Source of the DNA: Glycomyces dulcitolivorans
GTDB lineage: Bacteria; Actinomycetota; Actinomycetes; Mycobacteriales; Micromonosporaceae
Direction: 5' to 3'
DNA length: 57,367 nucleotides
NCBI RefSeq assembly: GCF_003265355.1
Contig: NZ_QFRW01000329.1
Span: 1 to 57,367, forward strand
Position 1 is the first letter of the stretch. Every line of letters starts with the position of its first letter. The notes under the pieces were generated by a model. That model was not told the origin of the DNA, did no database searches, and saw nothing but the letters and a program-made list of their open reading frames with translations. Made by a program: the position numbers and the translations under genes. This document shows, one piece after another, positions 9,278 to 17,740 of the stretch.

Positions 9278-10288
9278 CTAGTAGGGGTTCTCGCCGTTGC
9301 CGATGCCGAGGACCGGCAGGTACATGCGCTCGCCGTCGGCGGTGAAGCCGTCGTAGACGATGTCGAAGAGGTCCTGGATGCCGAAGGCCCGCAGGGCGTC
9401 CACCATCATGTGGGCGGCCTGGTTGGTGGCGGTGCGGTCGGTGGAGTTGAAGGTCCGCGACCAGTTCGGCTGGGAGCCGCTGGGGGCGCGGAAGCCCATG
9501 CTCGGCAGGTTCGACAGGCCGGAGCGCCAGTTGCCGCTCACGGCGGCGCTGGCCTCGACGCGCAGGCCGTCGTCGACGAACGCGGCGACGTACCGGGCGG
9601 ACCAGTCGCCGGTGCGCAGGAGCACGGTCCCGGAGGTGTCCACCACCGGGACGTCGGCGGCCATGTCCTGCAAGAGCGAGCTGAGCCGCTCGGTGAACTC
9701 CCCCATGTCGTGGCACGCGGGCTCGGGAGGCCGGGAGCCGGTCCGCGCATAGGCGGACCACCCCGAGATATCGCCCTTGCCGATGGCATGGGCTTCAAGC
9801 TGCTCGAACAGATCCGGGGAGAGCAGCCGCAGGAGCACACCGCCGTGGAACCGGCGAAGATGAAGCTCGAAGATCAATCCATCCCGGTACCAGCGGATCC
9901 AGGGCCCGCCGTCGCCGCCGCGAACCTCGGGGGCGCCGAGCTCGGCCATCATGGTCCGGAGGACTTCCCGGAAGATGAGGGTGCGGTGGTTCTCACCCTG
10001 GCGGCCGCGTTCGGCGGACCGCAGGACCATGACCTCGATGGAGTAGAAGTCGGCGCGGCCGCTGACGGGAGTCTGGGGCGGGACGGAGTCGGCGATGGCG
10101 TTCCCGGTCTCGTAGCCGGTCTCGGCGCGCCACATGCCGATGTCGACTTCGGCGGACCGGACCTGCCAGCCGAGGTCGGTCATGGCCCGCGTCAGGTCTC
10201 CCTTGTTCCAGCGCCCGAAATCGGTTTTTCTGGCACGTCGGAGCAAGTCGACGAGTTGCGATTCGCTGATCCGATGTGTGCCGAGCAT
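9278..10288 (-). CDS. Unknown protein (about 336 residues)
   Basis: Not recognised with confidence. The protein is soluble with no signal peptide or membrane helix, has a charged N-terminus, several tryptophan-rich stretches and a Gly/Asn-rich end (GIGNGENPY). It may belong to one of the actinobacteria-only DUF families, but I cannot name it safely. Start is uncertain: ATG at 10288 or TTG at 10303; neither has a good ribosome site. It lies between threonine aldolase and the divergent DUF3159 gene. Its codon use looks normal for the region, so it is probably a real gene. Confidence 0.7.
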   Translation of the reverse strand: MLGTHRISESQLVDLLRRARKTDFGRWNKGDLTRAMTDLGWQVRSAEVDIGMWRAETGYETGNAIADSVPPQTPVSGRADFYSIEVMVLRSAERGRQGENHRTLIFREVLRTMMAELGAPEVRGGDGGPWIRWYRDGLIFELHLRRFHGGVLLRLLSPDLFEQLEAHAIGKGDISGWSAYARTGSRPPEPACHDMGEFTERLSSLLQDMAADVPVVDTSGTVLLRTGDWSARYVAAFVDDGLRVEASAAVSGNWRSGLSNLPSMGFRAPSGSQPNWSRTFNSTDRTATNQAAHMMVDALRAFGIQDLFDIVYDGFTADGERMYLPVLGIGNGENPY

Positions 10289-10352
10289 CCGGTACCGTGC
10301 CAATCCGTCCGTAGGTGGGGCTGCGGGCCTGAAGCCCGGCTGGCCACTGCGG

Positions 10353-10371
10353 TTAGGGTAGCCTTGCCTGA
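10353..10371 (+). promoter_or_regulatory. IdeR-like box in the divergent promoter before the DUF3159 gene
   Basis: TTAGGGTAGCCTTGCCTGA matches the IdeR consensus at 14 of 19 positions. It lies 31 nt before the TTG start of the DUF3159 gene, where it would overlap a promoter. This is inference from the motif only. Confidence 0.4.
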
Positions 10372-10401
10372 GATACCGAGTCGAGAGGTGAGGGTCGGGA
10401 G

Positions 10402-11085
10402 TTGACCGATACTGTGCGGCAAGACACGCTCGTCAGCCTACTAGGCGGCAAGCGCGGCGCCTTCGACGCCACCGCCCCGCTTGTGGTGTTCGTCCTCACC
10501 TGGCTTCTGACCGGCAATTCGGTCGCGTGGGCTGCTACGGCATCCCTCGTCTCAGCGGCCGCGATCGCGGCGGTGCGCCTCACCCAGAAGCAGAAACCAC
10601 GGGCGGTGATCCTCGGCCTCCTCAGCGTCGCCGTCGCGGCCCTGATCGTCCTCTACACAGGACGCGCCCAGGACATCCTCCTCCCCCGCATCATCTCCAA
10701 CGCCGCCAGCGCCCTCGTCTGGGCCGGCTTCATCGCCTTCCGCCGCCCCCTCCTCGGCCTCATCGTCGGCGGCCTCCTCGGCCAGCGCACCCAATGGCGC
10801 CTCGACCCCGCCCTCCTCCGCGCCTACTCCCTCGCGTCCTGGATCTGGGTCGCCATGTACACCCTCCGCGTCGCCGTCCTCACCCCGTTCTGGAACTCCG
10901 ACAGCGACGACTTCGCCGTCATCGGAGGCGGCCTCGCCCAGGTGGTCCTCTCCTGGCCCCTCCTCGTCCTCTGCCTCATCGTCTCCGGCTGGGTCATCAA
11001 AGCGGCTCTCCCGAAGGACCACCCCGGCCTGAGGCACCCGGTGGTTCCGGCGGAGAACACCGAGACCGAGAAGTCCAACTCTTAA
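10402..11085 (+). CDS. DUF3159 family membrane protein
   Basis: A 227-residue membrane protein with about five or six hydrophobic segments. It has the family layout: LGGKRGAFDATAPLVVF at the N-terminus, PLLGLIVGGLLGQRTQWR in the middle and a charged hydrophilic tail. Function is unknown. The start is TTG at 10402 with GGTGAGGG about 8 nt upstream. The family is widespread in actinobacteria. The iron-box-like sequence before it hints at iron-linked expression. Confidence 0.85.
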   Translation: MTDTVRQDTLVSLLGGKRGAFDATAPLVVFVLTWLLTGNSVAWAATASLVSAAAIAAVRLTQKQKPRAVILGLLSVAVAALIVLYTGRAQDILLPRIISNAASALVWAGFIAFRRPLLGLIVGGLLGQRTQWRLDPALLRAYSLASWIWVAMYTLRVAVLTPFWNSDSDDFAVIGGGLAQVVLSWPLLVLCLIVSGWVIKAALPKDHPGLRHPVVPAENTETEKSNS

Positions 11086-11167
11086 CCAGGTTCCCTTCCG
11101 CCCCAAGCGAACCAGAATCCAGTCGGATTCCCGACACGTCGGCGTTTCAATGCGGCGATCTTGATGT

Positions 11168-11181
11168 GTGTACTTCTACAC
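11168..11181 (+). promoter_or_regulatory. Palindrome at the start of the Crp/Fnr-like gene
   Basis: GTGTA-CTTC-TACAC, a 14-bp palindrome, ends 2 nt before the ATG. It resembles a Crp half-site pair (TGTGN8CACT), so the regulator may act on its own gene. It leaves no room for a ribosome site. Confidence 0.35.
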
Positions 11182-11183
11182 TC

Positions 11184-11882
11184 ATGAAGATGAAGTGGTC
11201 AACAGATCATGTGCGGGAGCCGCTACTCACGGAAGCGGAGTACGACACTCTCGGCTCCGGGGTGCACCGGGTCTCGTACCCGAAGGGCTCGCTGCTGGTG
11301 CTCTTCGGCGACCATACGGACTTCGTCCTCTACCTGATCGACGGCTACGTCAAGTCCGTCCAGCGCGACCCCGACTGCATCCTCGGCATCCATTCGCCGG
11401 GGCGGTTCATCGGCGAGCTCGCGGCGCTGACGTCGAAGCCGCGATCGGCCGACCTGGTCACGCTCACCGAAATAACCGCGCTGTTCATTCCCGGGGACAC
11501 CTTCCTGAAGCTCGTCACCGGCAACACACAGCTGGCTGCGGCGATGATGCGGCAATTGGGGGAACGTGTGCAGGACCTCGGCATCCGGGTCAAGTCGATC
11601 ATCAACGCCGAACAGCAGCTCGCCCGGGCAGTGCTGGAGATTGTGCACTCCGGCATCGGAGAGGAGCGCCCCGACGGACTTGAGCTGATCGGGTTCAACC
11701 AGCGGGACCTGGCCTCTCTGTCGGGGATCTCCAGGGAGTCGGTCTCAGCAATCCTGAAGCCTCTCAAGGAGAGCGGTGCGGTCACCATCGGCCGAGGCCG
11801 CATCACCATCCACGACCTCACGCCGTTCGAGGTCATCGCCCAGCGCGTCGATCACGCGCTTTTACCTGGACGCGCCACGTGA
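11184..11882 (+). CDS. Crp/Fnr family regulator with cyclic-nucleotide-binding domain
   Basis: A 232-residue protein. Residues about 20-135 form a cNMP-binding beta-barrel (YPKGSLLVLFGD; PGRFIGELAALTSKPRSADLV, matching the phosphate-binding cassette GE-L...RSA). The C-terminal part is a Crp-type winged helix (NQRDLASLSGISRESVSAIL as recognition region). The ATG at 11184 lacks a ribosome site, so the mRNA may be leaderless. It is followed after 3 nt by a small membrane protein, a nucleotidyltransferase-like protein and a Pycsar-like membrane effector. The group therefore reads as a sensor plus response cassette. GC at third positions is visibly lower than in flanking genes. Confidence 0.88.
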   Translation: MKMKWSTDHVREPLLTEAEYDTLGSGVHRVSYPKGSLLVLFGDHTDFVLYLIDGYVKSVQRDPDCILGIHSPGRFIGELAALTSKPRSADLVTLTEITALFIPGDTFLKLVTGNTQLAAAMMRQLGERVQDLGIRVKSIINAEQQLARAVLEIVHSGIGEERPDGLELIGFNQRDLASLSGISRESVSAILKPLKESGAVTIGRGRITIHDLTPFEVIAQRVDHALLPGRAT

Positions 11883-11885
11883 TAC

Positions 11886-12125
11886 ATGATGTCGAACCTG
11901 GACCTCTACCTCTCCGCCGCAGTCTCCGTCATCTCAGCGGTGGCAATGACAACGCAGGCCTGGCTGCTGTACAGGGCGTCGCGCTACCAGAACCATACCG
12001 AACTCATGAAGATCCGCATGGACGAGAAACGCAGCGTCGAACCCTCGCAGTCGCGTGAGACCGCCCCAGAACAGGAACGACCTACAGGTGACCCGAACGC
12101 GAACAACCAGGTTCAGCGGATTTAA
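11886..12125 (+). CDS. Small single-pass membrane protein
   Basis: A 79-residue protein with one N-terminal transmembrane helix (about residues 8-30) and a charged polar tail. No family is recognised. It begins 3 nt after the Crp-like gene stop (ATG at 11886 or 11889) and overlaps the next gene's likely start. No ribosome site is seen, so translational coupling is likely. It could be a membrane partner in the cassette, or simply an unconserved ORF. Confidence 0.5.
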   Translation: MMSNLDLYLSAAVSVISAVAMTTQAWLLYRASRYQNHTELMKIRMDEKRSVEPSQSRETAPEQERPTGDPNANNQVQRI

Positions 12126-12666
12126 GCTCATCGAGCTGCTACGGCAGCATGTGCCGCACGATTTCGATCCGGAGGACTTCCTCATCGCAGGGAGCGCCCG
12201 ATTGTGGGCGGGCGGCATCACTCATCAGCTGTCCGATCTGGATCTCCTGGTGCGGCCCAAGAGCGACACTTGGGAGCGGGCCGTGGAGATCGCCTTCGAG
12301 CACTCGCTGGTCTTCGATCACACGGCGCTGCGCACCAGTGCCTACAACGGCGACAAGATCGCCCTCCTCTATGGCGGCCTCATCGAGGTCTGCGAATCCT
12401 GGCTCCTGCCGGACAGCGACACCGAAAAACTGCTCAGGACCGCCGATGAGATCGACGGATTGAAGTACTTGACGCTTCCCGAGGTGATCGCCTACAAGCG
12501 GTACCTCGACCGCCCGAAGGACCGTGCCGATCTTGCCCATGCCGCGCAATACCTTCGCAAACCCAGCTCAACCGGCAAGTGTGCGATGCTGTTAGCCAGC
12601 AATGGAAACACCGGAGGCCGAAATGGGAGCCCCACAGCCCGCGATTTTCGACGCTGCACTCGCTGA
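12088..12666 (+). CDS. Minimal nucleotidyltransferase-fold protein
   Basis: About 192 residues. It shows a Pol-beta nucleotidyltransferase active site: GSARL, then 10 residues, then SDLDLLV (two metal-binding Asp), and a possible third acid in LIEVCES. It is too short for a classical CD-NTase or poly(A) polymerase and resembles the small nucleotidyltransferase families (AbiEii or MNT type). Start chosen: GTG at 12088, with AGGA about 10 nt upstream; GTG at 12055 is possible. The last 20-35 residues overlap the next gene and look non-conserved. It sits between a cNMP sensor and a Pycsar-type effector, so a nucleotide-signal or effector-modifying role is plausible but unproven. Confidence 0.68.
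   Translation: MTRTRTTRFSGFKLIELLRQHVPHDFDPEDFLIAGSARLWAGGITHQLSDLDLLVRPKSDTWERAVEIAFEHSLVFDHTALRTSAYNGDKIALLYGGLIEVCESWLLPDSDTEKLLRTADEIDGLKYLTLPEVIAYKRYLDRPKDRADLAHAAQYLRKPSSTGKCAMLLASNGNTGGRNGSPTARDFRRCTR
12611..12616 (+). promoter_or_regulatory. Ribosome binding site of the Pycsar-like effector gene
   Basis: CGGAGG lies about 6 nt before the ATG at 12623. This decides that start over the ATG at 12602, which has no such site. Confidence 0.6.
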
Positions 12667-13105
12667 AATCCACCGCCAGATCAATCACGCCCGCACCAAC
12701 GTGACCCATGCGGACACGAAAGCGGCGCTGCTTGCTGCCGGGGCCATCCCGATCACGGCAGTGCTCGTGGCTGCGCCGTCGTTAACCCGACCACTCGGAT
12801 TGCTGAGCGCCGTCGCCTGGATCGCGGCCGCCTTCATGTTCATCGGGATCAGCATGCTCGGCGCGGTAGTTTGGCCGCGGCTCGCCGGAGGCTCCGGCAT
12901 CAAGACCGGCGCCCGCAGGCCACCTGATCAGATCATCGAGAATGCCCTTCATGCGTCGTCCAGCCCTGAGAGTCAATTGGAGAACGCCGCCGCGGAACTG
13001 GAGTTGTTGGCGACGCTTGCATACGCCAAGTTCCGGAGGATCCAGGCAGCGATCCTGTGCTTTGCCGTTGCTGCTGTGTTCATGCTGGTGGCTGCGGTGG
13101 TATGA
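12623..13105 (+). CDS. Pycsar-type transmembrane effector family protein
   Basis: A 160-residue membrane protein. It opens with a helix bearing NVTHADTKAALLAAG, the hallmark of the Pycsar effector (DUF5706-like) family. Then come three or four membrane segments (about residues 34-53, 60-85 and a last one at the C-terminus) separated by a soluble, acidic helix. In Pycsar defence a cyclic pyrimidine nucleotide gates such proteins, and they damage the membrane during phage infection. It is last in the four-gene cassette and overlaps the nucleotidyltransferase gene. No adenylate/guanylate-cyclase-like gene is in view, so the activating signal is open. Family assignment is by motif recognition. 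Confidence 0.75.
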   Translation: MGAPQPAIFDAALAEIHRQINHARTNVTHADTKAALLAAGAIPITAVLVAAPSLTRPLGLLSAVAWIAAAFMFIGISMLGAVVWPRLAGGSGIKTGARRPPDQIIENALHASSSPESQLENAAAELELLATLAYAKFRRIQAAILCFAVAAVFMLVAAVV

Positions 13106-13195
13106 GCTGTTGGCGGGCTGGGGTTTGCGGTGGGGGGTTAGGGTCGTGGTGTAGCGTGCGGCTGCGACCCCCTCGACTGAATCGGACTCGGTGCC

Positions 13196-13726
13196 TTGAT
13201 CGCGGCGTACGTCTCGACGTTCTTGACGGCGTTGTGGTCGGCGTTCGTGCCGGTGACGCCTATTGAGCCGTATCTGATCGCGCTGGCGGCGATGACGGGG
13301 TACGGGCCGGTCGGGCTGGGGTTGACTGCGGCGGTGGGGCAGACGATCGGGAAGACCGCGATTTTTCTGGGCGCCCGCGGGGTGTTCAGGTCTGATCGGG
13401 TCAAGCGGTGGCTGTACGCGGTGTCCGAGCATCGGAAGCGACGGGTCGGGGACCGGCCGGATTCGCCTCTGCGGCAGCGGGTCAGGGCGCTGGGCAAGCC
13501 GTTGCGGGCCGCGGCGGCGAAGTTGACGGCTTTGTTGGAGCGGCCGGCGTTGACGCTTCCTATCTTGTTTTTGAGCGCGTTCGCTGGGCTGCCGCCTCTG
13601 CTGGCGACGAGTATTTACATTGCCGGGACGCGCGTCCGGACGCCCACGTTCGTCACGGTTTGTCTTATCGGGCGCGCGGCCCGGTTCATCGTCATTGCTT
13701 GTGCGCCTCAGATCTTTCTCGGATGA
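13196..13726 (+). CDS. VTT-domain (YqaA/DedA-like) membrane protein
   Basis: A 176-residue membrane protein with about four hydrophobic segments. The N-terminal FVPVTPIEPYLIALA and the GLTAAVGQTIGKTAIFLGAR region match the SNARE-associated VTT fold, which is linked to lipid transport in other organisms. The start is TTG at 13196; the 90-nt gap upstream shows no strong signal. It runs convergently into the GH42 gene, with the two 3' ends overlapping by 35 bp. Its role here is unknown. Confidence 0.75.
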   Translation: MIAAYVSTFLTALWSAFVPVTPIEPYLIALAAMTGYGPVGLGLTAAVGQTIGKTAIFLGARGVFRSDRVKRWLYAVSEHRKRRVGDRPDSPLRQRVRALGKPLRAAAAKLTALLERPALTLPILFLSAFAGLPPLLATSIYIAGTRVRTPTFVTVCLIGRAARFIVIACAPQIFLG

Positions 13727-15692
13727 CTACGCCTTGACCGGGTTCCAGGATTGAAGCCTCCGTCCATGGCTTCCCGGTCAGTAGATCCTTGCCAGTGGCT
13801 TGCAGTTGCTGGGGTTTTTCCGTGTGGTTGATCGCGAACAGGTAACTGCGGCCGTCTTCGTGGCGGCGGCGGACGAGTTCCAGGCCCTCTGGGACGTCGG
13901 TGCTGATGCCGAGGCGGTCGAGGAGGGGGTTGAGGTCGGTCGGGCGGGTTGCGAGGTACCAGACTTCGCCTTGGCCGACATGGCGGTGGAAGATCGCTCC
14001 TGTCGACGGGTAGTCGGTGAACGAAGCGACCACGTCGGCATCGAGCGCGTGAGCCGCTTCCGACCAGGTCTGGCCTTCCGTGCCGTCGTCGAGGGCGATC
14101 GTCTCGCCTTCAGGGATCGGGACGAACTCCTCCACGCGGACGCCGATCAGGTCGCGGATCGCGCCCGGGAGGCCCGGGCGGACGTGGTCGTTGCGGTCGA
14201 CGATGCCGGAGTAGGGGCCGATGACCAGGGTGCCGCCGTGCTCGACGTAGTCGCGGAGGTGCGCGTCGGAGTCGAGGAGGTACAGGTGCGGGGCGAAGAC
14301 GAACTCGTAGCCGCTCAGGTCCCACGCGGGGTTGACGATGTCGGTGGTCACTCCGCGGCGCCACAGGGCAGCGTGCCAGCGGCGCAGTTCCGGGTACGTT
14401 GCCATGTCGGCACTGGGTTGGCCCGGTGTCTTTGCCGCCCAAGACGATTCGAAGTCCAGCAGCACCGCTGCTCTCGCGACTACCCGCGAGCCCTTCACCT
14501 CCGCGATCTGCTTCAGTTGCGCGCCGAATTCCTTCACTTCCCGGAAGACCTTCGAGTCCTCGCCGCCGTGCGGCAGCATCGCCGAGTGGTAGCGCTCGGC
14601 GCCGTATCGCGAAGCGCGCCATTGGAAGTACATCGCGCCCTCGGAACCGCGCGCGACGTAGGAGAGGGAGTGGCGGAGCTGGTCGCCGGGCTTCTTGGCG
14701 AAGTAGCCGCGGCGCCAGGCGCTGGAGTTGGCGGCCTGTTCCATGAGGAGCCAAGGGGAGCCGCCGGCGAGGCCGCGGGAGGCGTCGGCGCCGAAGGCGA
14801 CCTGGGCGGGCCACTCGATGTCGGTGTCGTGCTCGGGGATGAGGTAGTGGTCGGTGGCGACGAGGCGGTTCGGGCCGGTGACGTGGTCGCCCCAGCGGTG
14901 GTAGTCGATGCCTGAGAAGTCGCCGGTGACCATGAGGTTCGTGGTGATCGGCTTGTCCGAGGAGTACTTCGCGATCGCGTCGGCCTCGGAGCGGAAGAGC
15001 TTGAGGAGCGCGTCGGAGCTGAAGCGCTGCCAGTCGAGGACGAGGCCCGGGTTCGGGGTCTCGGCGCAGATGCGCGGCGGGAGGACCTGGGACCAGGCGG
15101 TGTAGGTCTGGGACCAGAACACGGTCCCCCAGGCGTCGTTCAAACCCGCCAGGGAGCCGTGGCGCTCCAGGAGCCAGGCGCGGAACGCGTCCGCCGCGAA
15201 GTCGCAGAAGCAGGAGCGGTAGTACTCGTTGCCGACGTGCCACATGGCCAGCGCCGGGTGGCCGGTGTAGCGCTCGGCGAGGCGCGAGGCCATCTCGACG
15301 ACCGCGTCCCGGAAGGCCGGGGCGTGCGGGCAGTACTCGGCGCGGGCGCCGGAGTTCAGGCGCACGCCTTCGGCGTTGACCGGGAGCGTCTCGGGGTGCG
15401 CCTCGGAGAACCACGGCGGCGGGGAGGCGGTGGAGGTCGCGAGGTCGGCCTTGATGCCGGCGTCCGCGAGGAGGTCCATGATCGCGTCGAGCTGCTCGAA
15501 GTCCCACTCTCCGGGGCCCGGATTGATTCGGGCCCAGGCGAAGATGTTGACGCTGACGATGTTGACGCCGGCCTCGCGCATGAGGCGGACGTCCTCGTCC
15601 CAGACCTCGCGCGGCCACTGCTCGGGGTTGTAGTCGCCGCCGTAGGCGAGGCCCTCGACGGTGGGGATGATGTCGTTGTTCGGGTGTACCAC
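13692..15692 (-). CDS. GH42 beta-galactosidase-type glycoside hydrolase
   Basis: A 666-residue enzyme of family GH42, which removes beta-galactose or alpha-L-arabinopyranose from short glycans. There is no signal peptide, so it is cytoplasmic. The catalytic barrel shows YGGDYNPEQW near the N-terminus, the acid/base Glu in HVGNEYY, and the nucleophile Glu in LLMEQAANSS (about residue 315). A trimerisation domain and C-terminal beta-sandwich follow. The start is GTG at 15692 with GAAGGG upstream. It is the last gene of the transporter operon, so it probably digests the imported oligosaccharide. The end overlaps the convergent VTT gene. Confidence 0.93.
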   Translation of the reverse strand: MVHPNNDIIPTVEGLAYGGDYNPEQWPREVWDEDVRLMREAGVNIVSVNIFAWARINPGPGEWDFEQLDAIMDLLADAGIKADLATSTASPPPWFSEAHPETLPVNAEGVRLNSGARAEYCPHAPAFRDAVVEMASRLAERYTGHPALAMWHVGNEYYRSCFCDFAADAFRAWLLERHGSLAGLNDAWGTVFWSQTYTAWSQVLPPRICAETPNPGLVLDWQRFSSDALLKLFRSEADAIAKYSSDKPITTNLMVTGDFSGIDYHRWGDHVTGPNRLVATDHYLIPEHDTDIEWPAQVAFGADASRGLAGGSPWLLMEQAANSSAWRRGYFAKKPGDQLRHSLSYVARGSEGAMYFQWRASRYGAERYHSAMLPHGGEDSKVFREVKEFGAQLKQIAEVKGSRVVARAAVLLDFESSWAAKTPGQPSADMATYPELRRWHAALWRRGVTTDIVNPAWDLSGYEFVFAPHLYLLDSDAHLRDYVEHGGTLVIGPYSGIVDRNDHVRPGLPGAIRDLIGVRVEEFVPIPEGETIALDDGTEGQTWSEAAHALDADVVASFTDYPSTGAIFHRHVGQGEVWYLATRPTDLNPLLDRLGISTDVPEGLELVRRRHEDGRSYLFAINHTEKPQQLQATGKDLLTGKPWTEASILEPGQGVVIRERSEAHKQ

Positions 15693-15721
15693 TTCCGGCC
15701 CTTCGGTGTTGGACGGCGAGT

Positions 15722-16720
15722 TCAGGATGGCGCGCCGACGATGCCCTGGAGGTCGAGCTCTTCGCGGCGGACGCAGCGCGTGCCGTGCTCCAGCGGGATC
15801 TCGCCGGTGTCGCAGCGGCCCGCCTCGGCGTAGCGGCAGCGGCGGGCGAACGCGCAGCCCGGGGGCGGGTTCGAGGGGTCGGGGAGCTCGTCGGGGAGGA
15901 GGATGCGGCCGCCGCGGCCCTTCAAGGCGGGGTCGGGGATCGGGACCGCGGACATGAGCGCCTCGGTGTACGGGTGCCTCGGGGCGTCGTAGAGCGAAGC
16001 GGTGTCGGCGAGTTCGACGATGCGGCCGAAGTACATGACGGCGACCCGGTCGGCGAGGTTCTCGACCACCGACAGGTCGTGCGAGATGAACAGGTACGTC
16101 AGCCCGAACTCGGCCTGGAGCTCCCTGAGCAGGTTGAGGATCTGCGCCCGCACCGAGACGTCCAATGCGGACACCGGCTCGTCGGCGACCACCAGGCGCG
16201 GGTTGACGATCAGGGCACGGGCGATGTTCACGCGCTGGCGCTGGCCGCCGGAGAACGCGTGCGGGTAGCGGTCCATGTAGTCGGGGCTGAGCCCGACGCG
16301 GCGCATCATCTCGGCGATGCGGTCCTCCAGCTCCGAGCCGCGCGCCTCGCCGGTCGCGACGAGCGGGTCGCCGATGATCTGGCGCAGCGTGAACCGCGGG
16401 TTCAGCGACGAGAACGGATCCTGGAAGACCATGCGGATCTGGCGCCGGTACGGGGCCCGCTCGCGTTCGGGCATCGAGGTGAGGACCTTGCCGTCGAAGA
16501 TGACGGCGCCGCTCGTGGCCTTCTGGGCGCCGACGATGGTGCGGCCCAGCGTGGTCTTGCCGCAGCCGGACTCCCCCACCAGCGCCAGGGTCTCCCCCGG
16601 CACCAGGGCGAGGTCGACGCCGGAGACGGCGTGGTTCTCGACCGTGGTGCGCCCGAGCAGGTTGCGGCGCACCGGGAATCGGACGTGGAGGTCGCGGACC
16701 TCCAGGATCGGTTCGATCAT
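15722..16720 (-). CDS. Oligopeptide/oligosaccharide ABC transporter ATP-binding protein (DppF/OppF type)
   Basis: A 332-residue ATPase of the peptide-class importers. It has Walker [11 protein letters not shown], signature FSGGQRQR, Walker [13 protein letters not shown] and H-loop FISHDL. A C-terminal Cys-rich tail ([16 protein letters not shown]) is typical of this class. The ATG at 16720 overlaps the preceding ATPase gene's stop (ATGA). It pairs with the product of 16717-17733 to power the two permeases. The operon setting with GH42 points to sugar, not peptide, import. Confidence 0.94.
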   Translation of the reverse strand: MIEPILEVRDLHVRFPVRRNLLGRTTVENHAVSGVDLALVPGETLALVGESGCGKTTLGRTIVGAQKATSGAVIFDGKVLTSMPERERAPYRRQIRMVFQDPFSSLNPRFTLRQIIGDPLVATGEARGSELEDRIAEMMRRVGLSPDYMDRYPHAFSGGQRQRVNIARALIVNPRLVVADEPVSALDVSVRAQILNLLRELQAEFGLTYLFISHDLSVVENLADRVAVMYFGRIVELADTASLYDAPRHPYTEALMSAVPIPDPALKGRGGRILLPDELPDPSNPPPGCAFARRCRYAEAGRCDTGEIPLEHGTRCVRREELDLQGIVGAPS

Positions 16721-17733
16721 GCCTTCGCCCCTTCGGTCTCGTAGAGCACGCATTCGGCGGTCCGGCCGCCGCCGAAGTTCACTTCGGGCGGTGCGTCGAC
16801 GTCGCACTTCCCGGCGATGGCCTCGGCGCAGCGGGGGTGGAACGAGCAGCCGCTCGGCCGGTGGAGCGGGTTCGGGACCGCGCCGGGGATGGTCGGCAGG
16901 TCGCGGCGCCGGTCGCGGCCGAGGACCGGGACGGAGGCCAGGAGCGCCTTCGTGTACGGGTGCTTGGGATCGGCGAAGATCTCGTCCACGGGGGCGCGCT
17001 CGACGACGCGGCCGAGGTACATGACCGCGACCTCGTCGGCGAGTTCGGCGACGACGCCGAGGTCGTGGGTGATGAACATGACCGCCATGCGGTGCTCGGC
17101 CTGGAGCGAGCGGATGAGGTCGAGGATGCGCGCCTGCGTCGTCACGTCCAGGGCCGTGGTCGGCTCGTCGGCGATGAGCAGGGACGGGTTGGCGCACAGG
17201 GCGATCGCGATCATGGCGCGCTGGCACATGCCGCCCGACAGCTGGAACGGGTAGGCGTCGATGCGCCGCTGCGGGTCGGGGATGCCGACCGAGTCGAGCA
17301 GCTCGACGGCCCTGGCGCGGGCGGCTCGCTTGTCGAGTCCGGTGTGGATGCGGAGGGTCTCGATGAGCTGCGCGCCGATGGTGCGCAGCTGCAGGAGCGA
17401 CGCGGCGGGCTCCTGGAATATCATGCCGATGTCGCCGCCGCGCAGCCTCTGGAGGCGTTTGTCGCGCGGGTCGAGGGAGAGGATGTCGAACGGCGCGCCG
17501 TCGCCGTGCCAGGTGATCGTGCCGGCGTCGATCGAGCCGGAGTCCTCGACCAGACGCAGGATCGAGCGAGCGGTCACGGACTTGCCGCAGCCCGATTCGC
17601 CGACGACGCAGAGGGTCTTGCCGGCGTGGACTTCGAGGTCGACGCCGTCGACGGCGCGGACCCTCCCGTCGAAGGTGTCGAAGCCGGTGTGCAGCCCCGA
17701 GATCTCCAGCAGCGGTCGTGAAGGTTGCTCCAT
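16717..17733 (-). CDS. Oligopeptide/oligosaccharide ABC transporter ATP-binding protein (DppD/OppD type)
   Basis: A 338-residue ATPase with Walker [13 protein letters not shown], signature [10 protein letters not shown], Walker [13 protein letters not shown] and H-loop FITHDL. The C-terminal segment has four cysteines ([16 protein letters not shown] and further), as in other OppD-like proteins. The ATG at 17733 lies 7 nt after the upstream permease stop. Together with the DppF-type partner it forms the energising pair of the importer. Confidence 0.94.
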   Translation of the reverse strand: MEQPSRPLLEISGLHTGFDTFDGRVRAVDGVDLEVHAGKTLCVVGESGCGKSVTARSILRLVEDSGSIDAGTITWHGDGAPFDILSLDPRDKRLQRLRGGDIGMIFQEPAASLLQLRTIGAQLIETLRIHTGLDKRAARARAVELLDSVGIPDPQRRIDAYPFQLSGGMCQRAMIAIALCANPSLLIADEPTTALDVTTQARILDLIRSLQAEHRMAVMFITHDLGVVAELADEVAVMYLGRVVERAPVDEIFADPKHPYTKALLASVPVLGRDRRRDLPTIPGAVPNPLHRPSGCSFHPRCAEAIAGKCDVDAPPEVNFGGGRTAECVLYETEGAKA

Positions 17734-17740
17734 TGCTCAC

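Noticed and set aside
12088-12666. Full CD-NTase (CBASS synthase)
   Set aside because: The protein is only about 190 residues, far shorter than CD-NTases, and lacks an obvious full helical domain. It is kept as a minimal nucleotidyltransferase only.
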